A DNA stretch of 64,000 bases from Caproicibacter sp046707225 (GCF_046707225.1 NZ_JBJKOP010000048.1:3920-67919), one strand, 5' to 3'; counted from the stretch's first letter, positions 42,158 to 50,641 are shown. Made by a program: numbers and translations. The notes: generated by a model from the letters alone, not told the origin.

Positions 42158-43519
42158 ATGGAACTCAAGAAAAATCAAATGATCGAACTCGATATTACCG
42201 GATATACGGCCGAAGGCAATGGAGTCGGGCGCTGTAACGGAATTGCCGTTTTTGTCCCGCACGCCGCCGCAGGCGACCGTCTTTCCGTGAAAATTTTAAA
42301 AACTGCCAAAACTTATGCGTTCGGCAAGATTGAAAAAATCCTTTCATCTTCCCCGGACCGCATTCCAGTGGATTGCCCACAGTTTTCCCGCTGCGGCGGA
42401 TGCGTTTACCGGCACGTTCGGTATGAAGCCGAATGCAAAGCCAAGCAGCAGCGGGTTCAGGACGCAATCGAGCGAATCGCCGGATTTCATTACACAATCC
42501 TGAATCCGATTGTCCGCGCGGAAAATCCGGACCACTACCGTAACAAGGCGCAGCTGCCGGTCGGCGGCGGTCCCGGCGGAGAAATCAGCCTCGGCTTTTA
42601 CGCTTCCCACAGTCACCGAATCATCGACTGCGGCGAATGCCTGCTGCAGCCGCAGGTTTTCGCCGCGGCAACCGGTGCCTTCCGCGAGTGGGAGAAACGC
42701 ACCCGGGAAGACGTATACGATGAAAAAACAGGGCGCGGCCACATCAGGCATTTTTTTCTTCGTCTGGCGGAATCCACAGGCGAGGTTATGGCGTGCGTGG
42801 TCGTCAACGGCAACGGAGTCCACAACGAACCGGAGCTTGTTGAGCTGCTGAAAAACAACGTTCCCGGATTAAAAAGCGTTGTCATTAACAGCAACCGCGA
42901 GCGCACTAATGTCATACTCGGGCCCAAATGCCGGACCATCTGGGGCCAGGACACCGTTACGGATGAGCTTTGCGGCCTGAAATTCCGCATTTCCCCGCTC
43001 TCTTTTTACCAGGTAAACCGCCGGCAAGCGGAACGCCTTTACAATCTGGCGGCAGAGTACGCGGGCCTGACCGGCGGCGAAACGATTCTGGATCTTTACT
43101 GCGGCACGGGAACCATCGGGCTATCCATGGCGAAAAACGCGGGCAAGGTGATCGGAGTGGAAATCATTCCGCAGGCGGTGGAAGACGCCAGGCAAAATGC
43201 GGAGGAGAATGGAATTAAGAACGCGGAATTCCTCTGCATGGACGCCGCGAAAGCCGCCGACATGCTGAAGAACCGCGGAGAGAAGCCGGACGTCGTCATT
43301 CTGGACCCGCCGCGAAAGGGCTGTGACGAATCTTTAATTGATACCGTCGGCAAGATGGCCCCCCAGCGCGTGGTTTACGTCTCCTGCGACCCGGAAACAC
43401 TCGCGCGCGATTTAAAACGGTTCGCTCTGCGCGGATATAAAACCATGCAGATCACACCGGTAGACCTGTTCCCCCGCACCGCGCATACAGAATGTGTTGT
43501 CAAACTGTGTAGAATATAA
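42158..43519 (+). CDS. rlmD: 23S rRNA (uracil-C5)-methyltransferase, RumA/RlmCD family
   Basis: 453 residues. An N-terminal TRAM domain (about 5-60) precedes the iron-sulfur cysteines C73, C79, C82 (CPQFSRCGGC) and C161 (DCGEC). The SAM domain shows ILDLYCGTGTIGLSMA, VILDPPRKGCDESLI and the catalytic Cys in VVYVSCDPETLARDL. It methylates uridine in 23S rRNA (U1939 and/or U747 in related enzymes) via SAM. GGAGAACGGAG precedes the ATG. The gene is annotated rlmD or rlmCD in Bacillota; which uridine is modified cannot be told. Confidence 0.94.
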   Translation: MELKKNQMIELDITGYTAEGNGVGRCNGIAVFVPHAAAGDRLSVKILKTAKTYAFGKIEKILSSSPDRIPVDCPQFSRCGGCVYRHVRYEAECKAKQQRVQDAIERIAGFHYTILNPIVRAENPDHYRNKAQLPVGGGPGGEISLGFYASHSHRIIDCGECLLQPQVFAAATGAFREWEKRTREDVYDEKTGRGHIRHFFLRLAESTGEVMACVVVNGNGVHNEPELVELLKNNVPGLKSVVINSNRERTNVILGPKCRTIWGQDTVTDELCGLKFRISPLSFYQVNRRQAERLYNLAAEYAGLTGGETILDLYCGTGTIGLSMAKNAGKVIGVEIIPQAVEDARQNAEENGIKNAEFLCMDAAKAADMLKNRGEKPDVVILDPPRKGCDESLIDTVGKMAPQRVVYVSCDPETLARDLKRFALRGYKTMQITPVDLFPRTAHTECVVKLCRI

Positions 43520-43549
43520 AATATTTAGCTTTTGAAAGGAGTTTTGACT

Positions 43550-43954
43550 GTGAACTACACCGGATCATGTCTTTGTGGCAGAGTTACTTTTGAAGTAGAG
43601 GGGGATTTTGATAATTTTTTCCTTTGCCATTGTGAACGATGCCGTAAAGATACAGGGTCAGCCCATGCGGCCAATCTGTTTTCCTCTACAGCCAAGTTAA
43701 CCTGGCTTTCAGGTCAAAATGAAGTGAAAACTTTTAACTATCTTTCAGAAGGACACATAAAAAGCTTTTGCGCTAATTGCGGATCAGCACTGCCTAATAT
43801 TCAGTCTGACGGAAAGCTGCTGGTTGTTCCCGCAGGATGTATTGACAGTGTCATATACATGAAACCGCAAGGACACATCTACTATGCGAGCAAAGCGAGT
43901 TGGGACAGTGATTTAGAGAAAATACCAAAGTATAAAGAACTCCCAAATGAATAA
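43550..43954 (+). CDS. GFA-family zinc-binding protein
   Basis: 134 residues. YTGSCLCGRVTFEVEG, then FFLCHCERCRKDTGSAH and FCANCGSALPNI give the CxC...CxxC...CxxC zinc set of the glutathione-dependent formaldehyde-activating (GFA/CENP-V) fold. True GFA activity needs glutathione, which clostridia usually lack, so the physiological role is unclear. Start at GTG 43550, with AAGGAG 8 bases upstream, in preference to TTG codons before it. From here to about 47.6 kb the base composition is visibly more AT-rich than in the neighbouring genes. Confidence 0.88.
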   Translation: MNYTGSCLCGRVTFEVEGDFDNFFLCHCERCRKDTGSAHAANLFSSTAKLTWLSGQNEVKTFNYLSEGHIKSFCANCGSALPNIQSDGKLLVVPAGCIDSVIYMKPQGHIYYASKASWDSDLEKIPKYKELPNE

Positions 43955-44003
43955 AAAACAACCCGCCACTCAGGGGTAACTATGTCTTAACAGCATCATT
44001 ATT

Positions 44004-44129
44004 GTCTACTCAATCCACGTGGAAACCGTAGTAGGACTATGTCGAGTAGACTCGTAATTCGCGTACAATGGCAGATTGTGGCAACAGGTTTAATTTGGAT
44101 ATACCGGTAACAAGGCAATGAGCCTGTTG
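44004..44129. repeat. Two inverted repeats ahead of the GNAT gene
   Basis: GTCTACTC (44004-44011) pairs with GAGTAGAC (44044-44051), and CAACAGG (44082-44088) pairs with CCTGTTG (44123-44129). They fill most of the 200-base gap after the GFA gene. They could be leader-RNA stems or protein sites; no known riboswitch was recognised. Confidence 0.45.
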
Positions 44130-44152
44130 GCGTGGGCTAAATCGGAGGATTT

Positions 44153-44584
44153 GTGATAAGAGAATTTAAATCAGACGACTTAAATACAATTATGGAAATA
44201 TGGTTTCAAACAAATATGAAAGCCCATGATTTCATTCCAGAAAGCTATTGGCGAAAAAATTATGATTTCGTAAAAACCGCACTGACGGACGCGAACATCT
44301 TTGTTTATGAAGAGAACGGCAAAATCCAAGGATTTATAGGTTTAATTAACAACTACATCGCTGGGATTTTTGTCAGGCAGGACAGTCAGTCCCACGGCAT
44401 TGGGAAAGCTTTACTGAACCACATGAAGAAACAATCTGATGCTTTGTCCCTCCATGTCTATCAGAAAAATAAACGTGCGGTTCAATTTTATCAACGGGAA
44501 TCTTTCACTATTATCTGTAAGCAGATCGACGAAGCTACTGGGGAAAAAGAACTCATTATGAGTTGGGAATATCAACATAGTTAG
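44153..44584 (+). CDS. GNAT-family N-acetyltransferase
   Basis: 143 residues. YIAGIFVRQDSQSHGIGKALLNHM holds the acetyl-CoA loop (Q-S-H-G-I-G), and LHVYQKNKRAVQFYQRESF is the usual C-terminal strand-helix. It is close to the YjaB/'putative acetyltransferase' group. Start is GTG 44153 with GGAGG 4 bases upstream. AT-rich codon use differs from the GNAT gene at 220. Confidence 0.85.
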   Translation: MIREFKSDDLNTIMEIWFQTNMKAHDFIPESYWRKNYDFVKTALTDANIFVYEENGKIQGFIGLINNYIAGIFVRQDSQSHGIGKALLNHMKKQSDALSLHVYQKNKRAVQFYQRESFTIICKQIDEATGEKELIMSWEYQHS

Positions 44585-44665
44585 CAACACAAATTACAGC
44601 ACATTCTCAGGAAAGCAATATGCAGAGTCGGCGCTGGTGAAGGAATTTTTCGTCTCACTCCTGTA

Positions 44666-45598
44666 TTAACTTTCATACACGGCAGCAATATCTTGTATTC
44701 TGCGCTTCATCTCTTCGCGGATATGCGGCGGTTCCAAACATTCGCATTTGTCCCCAAAGCTCAGAAGGATGTCATAGTAGTATTCGTTTTCAATGAAGGG
44801 AAAGCTCACAATGTAATGCTCCTCGCCGTCCGGCAAAAAGTTTTCATAAGCGCAATAATCAAGCATCCTGTCCATGACAGATTTATGAATCCGAATTTTG
44901 ATTCTTGTCTGAATGGTCTCCAGAGTATCGGCAAAATCCAGCTGCGGCTTTTGATAATCCCGCGGCGTGAAAAATTCCTCCTGTATTTGCAGGTTTGACA
45001 TGCGTGATAGTCTGAATAAGCGAAAATCATTTCTTTTATGGCAATACCCTTGCATATACCAATGACTGCTTTTCAATACAAGCTGATACGGCTCGACTGT
45101 TCGTGCGGTCTTATTTCCGTGGTGGGCTACATATTCAAACGAAAGCAGCTTGCTTTCGTGCAAAGCCGTTTTGATGCTTTCTAAATATGGCCCTATGTTC
45201 CTGTTGCCCATCCACGGGCTTAAATCGATATGGATTTGATTTACTTTTAATTCAATGTCTTTCGCTCTGTCGGCGGGGATAAAACTTTTGACTTTCGCCA
45301 GGGCGTTTACCAGTTCATTCCCCCGTATCATGCCCGTAAGACTGGAAAGCCCCATCAGGATAGCGGAAAGATCGGCAGTTGAAAAAACCTTTTTATCCAT
45401 CTTGTATTTCTGCATAATTTCAAAGCCGCCGCCCACGCCCGATGTTGAGCAAACAGGAATGCCCGCCATGTTGATCGCATCTATGTCGCGGTAGATTGTG
45501 CGGGGTGAAACTTCAAACAGATCTGCTAACTCCTGTGCGCCGATCCGCTCTCTGTCAAGGAGTATCATAATAATGCTGACAAGCCTGTCTACTTTCAT
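44666..45598 (-). CDS. YafY-type transcriptional regulator (HTH and WYL domains)
   Basis: 310 residues. An N-terminal winged helix (RIGAQELADLFEVSPRTIYRDIDAINMAG) is followed by a WYL domain (LLSFEYVAHHGNKTARTVEPYQLVLKSSHWYMQGYC, with 'W Y' before the ligand site) and a C-terminal extension. WYL regulators sense nucleic-acid or nucleotide ligands. It is divergent from the DJ-1/PfpI gene at 45711, its likely target; this pairing is common. Start at ATG 45598. The 110-base gap holds a short GTTG-T-CAAC palindrome near 45642. Confidence 0.9.
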   Translation of the reverse strand: MKVDRLVSIIMILLDRERIGAQELADLFEVSPRTIYRDIDAINMAGIPVCSTSGVGGGFEIMQKYKMDKKVFSTADLSAILMGLSSLTGMIRGNELVNALAKVKSFIPADRAKDIELKVNQIHIDLSPWMGNRNIGPYLESIKTALHESKLLSFEYVAHHGNKTARTVEPYQLVLKSSHWYMQGYCHKRNDFRLFRLSRMSNLQIQEEFFTPRDYQKPQLDFADTLETIQTRIKIRIHKSVMDRMLDYCAYENFLPDGEEHYIVSFPFIENEYYYDILLSFGDKCECLEPPHIREEMKRRIQDIAAVYES

Positions 45599-45710
45599 CC
45601 GACAGCCGCCTTCCAAATTTCTTTTTGATTGTTGCCATACTGTTGTCAACAATTACATGGTACTATAAAAAAGCAAACAAATCAATAAAGCAATGAAAGA
45701 GGAGAAATTT

Positions 45711-46349
45711 ATGTTTACAGTCTATGTTTACGTTCTTGATACTTTAGCCGACTGGGAACTGGGGTATGTGACTTCGGAGCTGAATTCCGGCCGATTTTTC
45801 AAAAAGGGCGCGCAGCGGGTAACACTCAAAACGGTCAGTGCTTCCAAAGAGCCGATCAAAACAATGGGCGGGCTGACAATCGCGCCCGATTGCCTGATCG
45901 ACGATATGGCTGTGAGCGAAACAAGCGTGCTGCTATTACCGGGTGCAACTACATGGAGCGACCCGAAGCATAGCTCGATCATCAAAAAAGCAGGGGAATT
46001 TCTTTCTACAGGCGCGACGGTGTGCGCAATCTGCGGAGCTACCGCTGCGCTTGCCAGCTTCGGTCTATTAAATAACCGCCCGCATACCAGTAACGGACAG
46101 GGATTTCTTGAAATGGTTGCTCCCGGTTATAAAGGGCAAAGCTTTTATATAGACCAGCCCTCTGTGGCGGATGATAACCTGATTACTGCAAGTTCCACCG
46201 GGGCTTTGCTGTGGGCGAAACAAATCATTGAGCATTTAGGTGTTTTTGGGGCAGACACACTGGAAGTCTGGTATGAATATTTCAGTACCGGGAAGCCAGA
46301 CCGTTTCTTTGCCCTGATGCAAACTTTGCCGTCCAGCAATGAAAACTGA
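45711..46349 (+). CDS. DJ-1/PfpI-family protein
   Basis: 212 residues. The nucleophile elbow is Cys108 in ATVCAICGATAAL, with an acidic residue in the preceding strand-loop (LLLPGATTW) as in the class I glutamine-amidotransferase-like fold. Members include deglycases, chaperones and isocyanide hydratases; the exact activity cannot be assigned. GAGGAG lies 6 bases upstream of ATG 45711, so an in-frame ATG at 45693 is not used. Probably controlled by the divergent WYL regulator. Confidence 0.88.
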   Translation: MFTVYVYVLDTLADWELGYVTSELNSGRFFKKGAQRVTLKTVSASKEPIKTMGGLTIAPDCLIDDMAVSETSVLLLPGATTWSDPKHSSIIKKAGEFLSTGATVCAICGATAALASFGLLNNRPHTSNGQGFLEMVAPGYKGQSFYIDQPSVADDNLITASSTGALLWAKQIIEHLGVFGADTLEVWYEYFSTGKPDRFFALMQTLPSSNEN

Positions 46350-46388
46350 CTCACCTTTGCAGGATGTCTGTTCTTTTCTCGATTACTT

Positions 46389-46685
46389 TTATTCATCAAA
46401 CCAAATTTTGAGGTAACTCTGGCAATGATACAAATCAAACTCCGTGATTCGATACTCCTGAATTCCCGCTTGAACGAGCGGATCATTCTCGCAGAACTTT
46501 TTAATATCATCGCATTTGACAACGATAATGCCGCCGCCTGTTCCTGTTTTGGGGCCGGATACAAGGATTGAGCCGTCATCAAATCCAAATTTTAAATATT
46601 CAAGGTGTGCGTCAATCGCTTTTTGCAGCTCAGCTTTTTCCGGGAGATTTTTGGAAAACGTGCCTTCCAATACATAATATTTCAT
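46389..46685 (-). CDS. YCII-related (YciI-like) protein
   Basis: 98 residues. KYYVLEGTFSKNLPE, AIDAHLEYLKFGFDDGSILVSGP, GGGIIVVK and NDPLVQAGIQEYRITEFDLYHC fit the YCII ferredoxin-like fold, including the conserved His of the 'H..yl......G....sGP' segment and the 'DP....g...y.i..f' stretch. Function of the family is uncertain. ATG 46685 has AAGGA upstream. It converges with the DJ-1 gene and lies downstream of the MarR gene. Confidence 0.8.
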   Translation of the reverse strand: MKYYVLEGTFSKNLPEKAELQKAIDAHLEYLKFGFDDGSILVSGPKTGTGGGIIVVKCDDIKKFCENDPLVQAGIQEYRITEFDLYHCQSYLKIWFDE

Positions 46686-46767
46686 TTTTCTGTTCCTTTC
46701 TAACTTCTGTTTATTTTTAACCTCAATCAAAATTCTATGCCGTAATAGAGTTGCGCCTTCCCCCGTA

Positions 46768-47214
46768 TTATTTTCCCTTCGTTACTTTTATCGCGTTATT
46801 TGACATCACTGTAAGCTTTTGAATGATAAAATCTTTCTCGTCTTCATCCATGCCTTCTGAAATGATATCCGTCCACTTTTTAAGTATTTCAAGAATGTTT
46901 GGCTGTATACCGACACCTTTTTCTGTCAGACTGATATGGTAGGACCGTTTGTCGCTCCGGCTTTTTTCCCGGATGATAAAGCCTTTGTTTTCAAGGCTTT
47001 TCATTGCCCTGGTGGTAAGCGCATCGTCGATACTGATCATATCGGACAAATGCTTTTGATTGCTCCCATTGGTTTCAGCGGCAAGGTTGACAAGATAGAT
47101 ATACTCCGAGGAATTTAAGTCGTATGGTTTTAATTCCCTGTTCAGGTAAATCTGTGCTTGCCTGTAGAGAATAGAAATCCATTTCCCAATGCTCTTTATT
47201 TCTTGACGTTCCAA
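46768..47214 (-). CDS. MarR-family transcriptional regulator
   Basis: About 148 residues. A dimerisation helix (SIGKWISILYRQAQIYLNRELKP) precedes the winged helix: SSEYIYLVNLAAETNGSNQKHLSDMISIDDALTTRAMKSLENKGFIIREKSRSDKRSYHISLTEKG spans it, with the DxRS/'D.R' wing. I place the start at TTG 47214, with GGAGG 9 bases upstream. It very likely represses itself through two sites that overlap its own promoter (47234-47279). Confidence 0.9.
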   Translation of the reverse strand: MERQEIKSIGKWISILYRQAQIYLNRELKPYDLNSSEYIYLVNLAAETNGSNQKHLSDMISIDDALTTRAMKSLENKGFIIREKSRSDKRSYHISLTEKGVGIQPNILEILKKWTDIISEGMDEDEKDFIIQKLTVMSNNAIKVTKGK

Positions 47215-47233
47215 GGATACTCGCCTCCATTTT

Positions 47234-47279
47234 CTTGATATGTCAAGTAAATAATAAGGCGAAATAATTGATATATCAA
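47234..47279 (-). promoter_or_regulatory. Promoter of the MarR gene with two operators
   Basis: On the minus strand TTGATA (47279-47274), 17 bases, TATTAT (47256-47251). A perfect palindrome TTGATATATCAA (47268-47279) covers the -35, and a near-palindrome CTTGATATGTCAAG (47234-47247) covers the start. They share the half-site CTTGAYA and lie 33 bases apart. Confidence 0.75.
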
Positions 47280-47456
47280 GTACTTGAAGCACACGCTATA
47301 TTAACTTTGCCGTATAGGGTGTGCTTCATTCGTCCACCTCCACCCACACCGGATTTGAGTTCCGTAGTGAATTTGTCCTCTATGGAGGAACCAGCAGCCG
47401 GACAAATGCAAAGGGCTGCCCCGGTAAACATTTCGAGCAAAAATATTGACTAAAAC
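47280..47456. other. Intergenic stretch, nothing recognised
   Basis: Between the MarR operator and the leader-peptide promoter. No frame with a ribosome site, and no clear repeat. Confidence 0.45.
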
Positions 47457-47485
47457 TTGATGCCGATCCTGCATAAGCGTATAAT
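47457..47485 (+). promoter_or_regulatory. SigA promoter of the leader peptide/RNHCP transcript
   Basis: TTGATG (47457-47462), 17 bases, TATAAT (47480-47485). Start near 47492, about 60 bases before the leader ATG. Confidence 0.7.
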
Positions 47486-47550
47486 AATATTAGACATCGT
47501 TAATCCAGCCAATCGGCTTGATTATAAAGATATTTTAAGGAGATTATTGT

Positions 47551-47586
47551 ATGAAAAATAATAACGCTATGGTGATTGTGCGCTAA
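47551..47586 (+). CDS. 11-residue leader peptide MKNNNAMVIVR
   Basis: ATG 47551 to TAA 47584, with AAGGAG exactly 8 bases upstream. A hairpin arm begins three bases after the stop, and its distal arm contains CCTCC, which could instead pair with the ribosome site of the next gene. This is the layout of an attenuation leader. No family recognised. Confidence 0.6.
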   Translation: MKNNNAMVIVR

Positions 47587-47588
47587 CC

Positions 47589-47631
47589 GGGAGGTTGCGT
47601 AACATCAAATCGAAACCTCCCAATAGGATTT
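47589..47631 (+). promoter_or_regulatory. Hairpin between leader peptide and RNHCP gene
   Basis: GGGAGGTT (47589-47596) pairs with AACCTCCC (47624-47631). Five T (47639-47643) follow 7 bases later, so it is a poor terminator. The right arm can also pair with AGGAGG (47644-47649), the ribosome site of the next gene. A ribosome finishing the leader would cover the left arm and free CCTCC to mask that site. Confidence 0.55.
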
Positions 47632-47657
47632 TTATCATCTGTTAGGAGGACCATCCC

Positions 47658-48083
47658 ATGAATCGGGAAAACAAGAAAAAATCATTTGAAAAAGGATATT
47701 ATAAAACACACGCTTGCAGCGAAACATTTACCTGCAAGCTATGCGGAAGAATTGTAACACCGGAAGGCGCCGGAACCAGCCACAGAAATCATTGCCCAAA
47801 CTGCCTGTCGAGCCTGCATGTTGATGATGAACCGGGGGATCGTTTGGCCGATTGCGGGGGAATCATGGAGCCTGTTGCCGTATGGGTCAAAAAAAACGGA
47901 GAATGGGCCGTCATTCACCGCTGCCGCGTCTGCGGAAAAATCAGCTCAAATCGTGTGGCGGCGGATGATAATCCGATCAAACTCATGTCGATTGCCATGA
48001 AGCCGCTTACTTCACCGCCTTTTCCCATAGAACGCATTGAGGAAATGACAAGGCTGATGGGCGGCGAAGGCTCGGTAAAATAA
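47658..48083 (+). CDS. RNHCP-domain zinc-ribbon protein
   Basis: 141 residues. FTCKLCGRIVTPEGAGTSHRNHCPNCLSSLHVDD contains the name-giving RNHCP motif in a four-cysteine ribbon, and VIHRCRVCGKISSNRVAADDNP adds a second CxxC pair. The middle (ADCGGIMEPVAVWVKKNGEW) is typical of the family. These proteins are small, soluble and uncharacterised; the ribbons suggest nucleic-acid or ribosome contact. AGGAGG lies 8 bases upstream of the ATG. Confidence 0.85.
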   Translation: MNRENKKKSFEKGYYKTHACSETFTCKLCGRIVTPEGAGTSHRNHCPNCLSSLHVDDEPGDRLADCGGIMEPVAVWVKKNGEWAVIHRCRVCGKISSNRVAADDNPIKLMSIAMKPLTSPPFPIERIEEMTRLMGGEGSVK

Positions 48084-48100
48084 CATCCAGGCAGAAAAGA

Positions 48101-48145
48101 CCTCCTAACATACGACCTTAACGGTTCGGTTAGGAGGCCGTTTTG
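48101..48145 (+). terminator. Terminator of the RNHCP gene
   Basis: CCTCCTAAC / GTTAGGAGG with an inner CGACC / GGTTCG part, followed by CCGTTTTG. Confidence 0.75.
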
Positions 48146-48251
48146 TATCGTTTCGCCATCCATCGTCTCATCTGCAAAGGGTGCAAAAGCCTGATCCCGA
48201 TATTACTCTGTTTGGCTGGTCCCATAAAACGAACCGCGGAGGGATTGAACC

Positions 48252-49028
48252 ATGAAAGAATATACCATTCAAAATACCGGTAATACGATACGATATCACG
48301 ACCTGCCCGGAAAGGACCTGCCGATTCTGTTTATTCACGGACTTGGCTGCGCGGGCACATTCGACTATCCGGAAGTTGCGGCACAGAAGCCGCTGCTGGA
48401 CCATCGCCGCATTCTTGTGGACCTTTTAGGCGCCGGCTACAGTGATAAGCCCGATGATTTCGCTTATACCGTCGAAGCTCACGCGGAATATTTGCTGGAA
48501 TTTATCAATTCTTTAAAGATCGGTCCGTTTCTTCTGTTTGGGCACAGTTTGGGCGGAGCCGTTGCCCTTGCTGTCGCCGATCAGTGCCGGGATCGGCTGC
48601 ATCAGATTATATTAAGTGAATCTAATCTGGATCCAAGCTCCAAAGGCTCCACAAGCAAATACATCGCCGATTTTGAGATGCGGGACTTCATTGACCGCGG
48701 CTTCGAAAAGCTGGTAAAGGAGAGCCGTGAGGACGGTAACAGGATATGGTCGGCATCCCAGTCCGTGTGGCTTCCAAAAGCCGCTTATCTGATTTCCAAG
48801 TCGGCGGCAGCGGGAGGAAACCCATCGTGGAGAGACATTCTGTATTCGCTGAAATGCCCCAGGACTTTCATCTTTGGGGAAAAGTCTTTGCCCGATGCGG
48901 ACGAACAGATTCTGGCGGAACATGGGATTCAAATAGAAATCGTAAAACAGGCGGGCCATTCCATGGCTTGGGAAAACCCCAAGGGTCTGGCTTTCGCGGT
49001 CGGCAACGCGATTCATTCCGCTAAATAA
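48252..49028 (+). CDS. Alpha/beta hydrolase
   Basis: 258 residues. ILFIHGLGCAGTFDYPE gives the HG oxyanion motif, FGHSLGGAVAL holds the nucleophile Ser99, FGEKSLPDAD probably carries the acid, and KQAGHSMAWENP holds the catalytic His near the C-terminus. A helical cap lies between about 125 and 195. Esterase, lipase or peptidase specificity cannot be read. It stands alone between two terminators. Confidence 0.9.
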   Translation: MKEYTIQNTGNTIRYHDLPGKDLPILFIHGLGCAGTFDYPEVAAQKPLLDHRRILVDLLGAGYSDKPDDFAYTVEAHAEYLLEFINSLKIGPFLLFGHSLGGAVALAVADQCRDRLHQIILSESNLDPSSKGSTSKYIADFEMRDFIDRGFEKLVKESREDGNRIWSASQSVWLPKAAYLISKSAAAGGNPSWRDILYSLKCPRTFIFGEKSLPDADEQILAEHGIQIEIVKQAGHSMAWENPKGLAFAVGNAIHSAK

Positions 49029-49080
49029 CCCGGACGTTTCCCTTGATTTCGGTTTCACGGCAGGGTGCAGCATATAAAAA

Positions 49081-49120
49081 AAACGGCGGGGCCGGGATTT
49101 TCATCCCGGCCCCGCCGTTT
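49081..49120. terminator. Strong bidirectional terminator
   Basis: ACGGCGGGGCCGGGAT / ATCCCGGCCCCGCCGT with a TTTC loop, A-run before and T-run after. It separates the hydrolase from convergent guaB. Confidence 0.9.
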
Positions 49121-49135
49121 ACTGAATATCAAACT

Positions 49136-50641
49136 TTATTTCATCAGATGCATGTCGTCTTTCAGCACCACATCGTGGGCGCCGCCTTCGACAATGCTGA
49201 CGGAAGACACCTGCGTCAAGCGGGCTTTCTTTTGCAGCTCCGGCAAAGAAAGCGCGCCGCAGTTGCACATGGTGGAGCGCATCTTGCTCAGCGTCAGTGA
49301 AAGATTGTCGTGCAGACTGCCGGCATAGGGGACGTAGGAATCGACCCCTTCTTCAAAGCTCAGCTTTTTATCGCCGCCCATGTCATAGCGCTGCCAGTTG
49401 CGGGCGCGGGCGGAACCTTCGCCCCAATATTCCTTCATATAATTTCCGTTGATCATCACTTTATTGGTCGGGCTTTCGTCAAAGCGGGCGAAATAGCGGC
49501 CCAGCATGCAGAAGTCGCATCCCATCGCCAGCGCCAGCGTCAAATGGTAGTCGTAAACGATTCCGCCGTCCGAGCAGATTGGAACATAGACGCCGGTTTC
49601 CTCAAAGTACTCGTCGCGCGCCTTCGCAACCTCAATTACGGCGGTTGCCTGGCCGCGGCCGATTCCCTTGGTTTCACGCGTAATGCAGATGGAACCGCCG
49701 CCGATCCCGATTTTGACAAAATCGGCGCCCGCTTCCGCCAAAAAGCGGAACCCTTCGCGGTCAACCACGTTGCCGGCCCCGATTTTCACGGCATTACCGT
49801 AGGTTTTGCGCACATAGTCAAGCGTGCGTTTCTGCCACTCGGTATATCCTTCCGAGGAATCGATGCAGAGAATGTCCGCGCCCGCTTCCACCAGAGCGGG
49901 GATGCGCTCTTCGTAATCGCGCGTGTTGACGCCCGCGCCGACCACGTAACGCTTGTGGGAATCCAGAAGCTCCAGCGGATTCCCCTTGTGAGAATCGTAG
50001 TCCTTGCGGAACACAAACGCCGCCAGCCGCTGGTCCTTGTCCAGAATCGGAAGGGCATTGAGCTTGTTGTCCCAGATGATATTATTGGCTTCCTTCAGGC
50101 TGACGCCCTCTTCGGCATAGATAATCTTTTCGATCGGCGTCATAAAGGTAAAGACCTTTTCTTCCGGCGACATCCGGCTTACCCGGTAATCGCGGCTTGT
50201 CACAATTCCAAGCAAATGCCCGTTCGGTGTGCCGTCGTCCGTCACCGCCACCGTTGAATGGCCCGTCTTTTCCTTCAGCTCAAGAATATCGGCCAGGGTT
50301 TGGTCCATCCGAATATTGGAGTCGCTGATCACAAATCCCGCTTTATAGCTTTTGACGCGCCCGACCATTTCCGCCTGTTTTTCAATGCTCTGGGAGCCGT
50401 AAAGGAAAGAAATTCCTCCCTCCTTTGCCAGCGCGATCGCCATGCGATCATCGGAGACCGACTGCATAATCGCAGAAACCAGAGGAATGTTCATGCTCAG
50501 CTCCGGTTGCTCACCCTTTTTAAAACGCACGACGGGTGTTTGCAGCGAGACATTCGCGGGCATGCATTCCGCGGAGGAATAGCCCGGTACCAACAGATAT
50601 TCGCTGAACGTGTGGCAGGGCTCTTCATAAAAATACGCCAT
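49136..50641 (-). CDS. guaB: IMP dehydrogenase (divergent)
   Basis: 501 residues. A TIM barrel interrupted by two CBS domains (about 105-235: GFVISDSNIRMDQTLADILELKEKTGHSTV and FTFMTPIEKIIYAEEGVSLKEANNII). The catalytic loop is GIGGGSICITRE (312-323) with Cys319; the usual form is GIGPGSICTTR, so the Pro is Gly and the first Thr is Ile. The flap has MGGDKKLSFEEGVDSYVPYAG. It oxidises IMP to XMP for GMP synthesis. GGAGAAGATAAA precedes the ATG. Confidence 0.92.
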   Translation of the reverse strand: MAYFYEEPCHTFSEYLLVPGYSSAECMPANVSLQTPVVRFKKGEQPELSMNIPLVSAIMQSVSDDRMAIALAKEGGISFLYGSQSIEKQAEMVGRVKSYKAGFVISDSNIRMDQTLADILELKEKTGHSTVAVTDDGTPNGHLLGIVTSRDYRVSRMSPEEKVFTFMTPIEKIIYAEEGVSLKEANNIIWDNKLNALPILDKDQRLAAFVFRKDYDSHKGNPLELLDSHKRYVVGAGVNTRDYEERIPALVEAGADILCIDSSEGYTEWQKRTLDYVRKTYGNAVKIGAGNVVDREGFRFLAEAGADFVKIGIGGGSICITRETKGIGRGQATAVIEVAKARDEYFEETGVYVPICSDGGIVYDYHLTLALAMGCDFCMLGRYFARFDESPTNKVMINGNYMKEYWGEGSARARNWQRYDMGGDKKLSFEEGVDSYVPYAGSLHDNLSLTLSKMRSTMCNCGALSLPELQKKARLTQVSSVSIVEGGAHDVVLKDDMHLMK

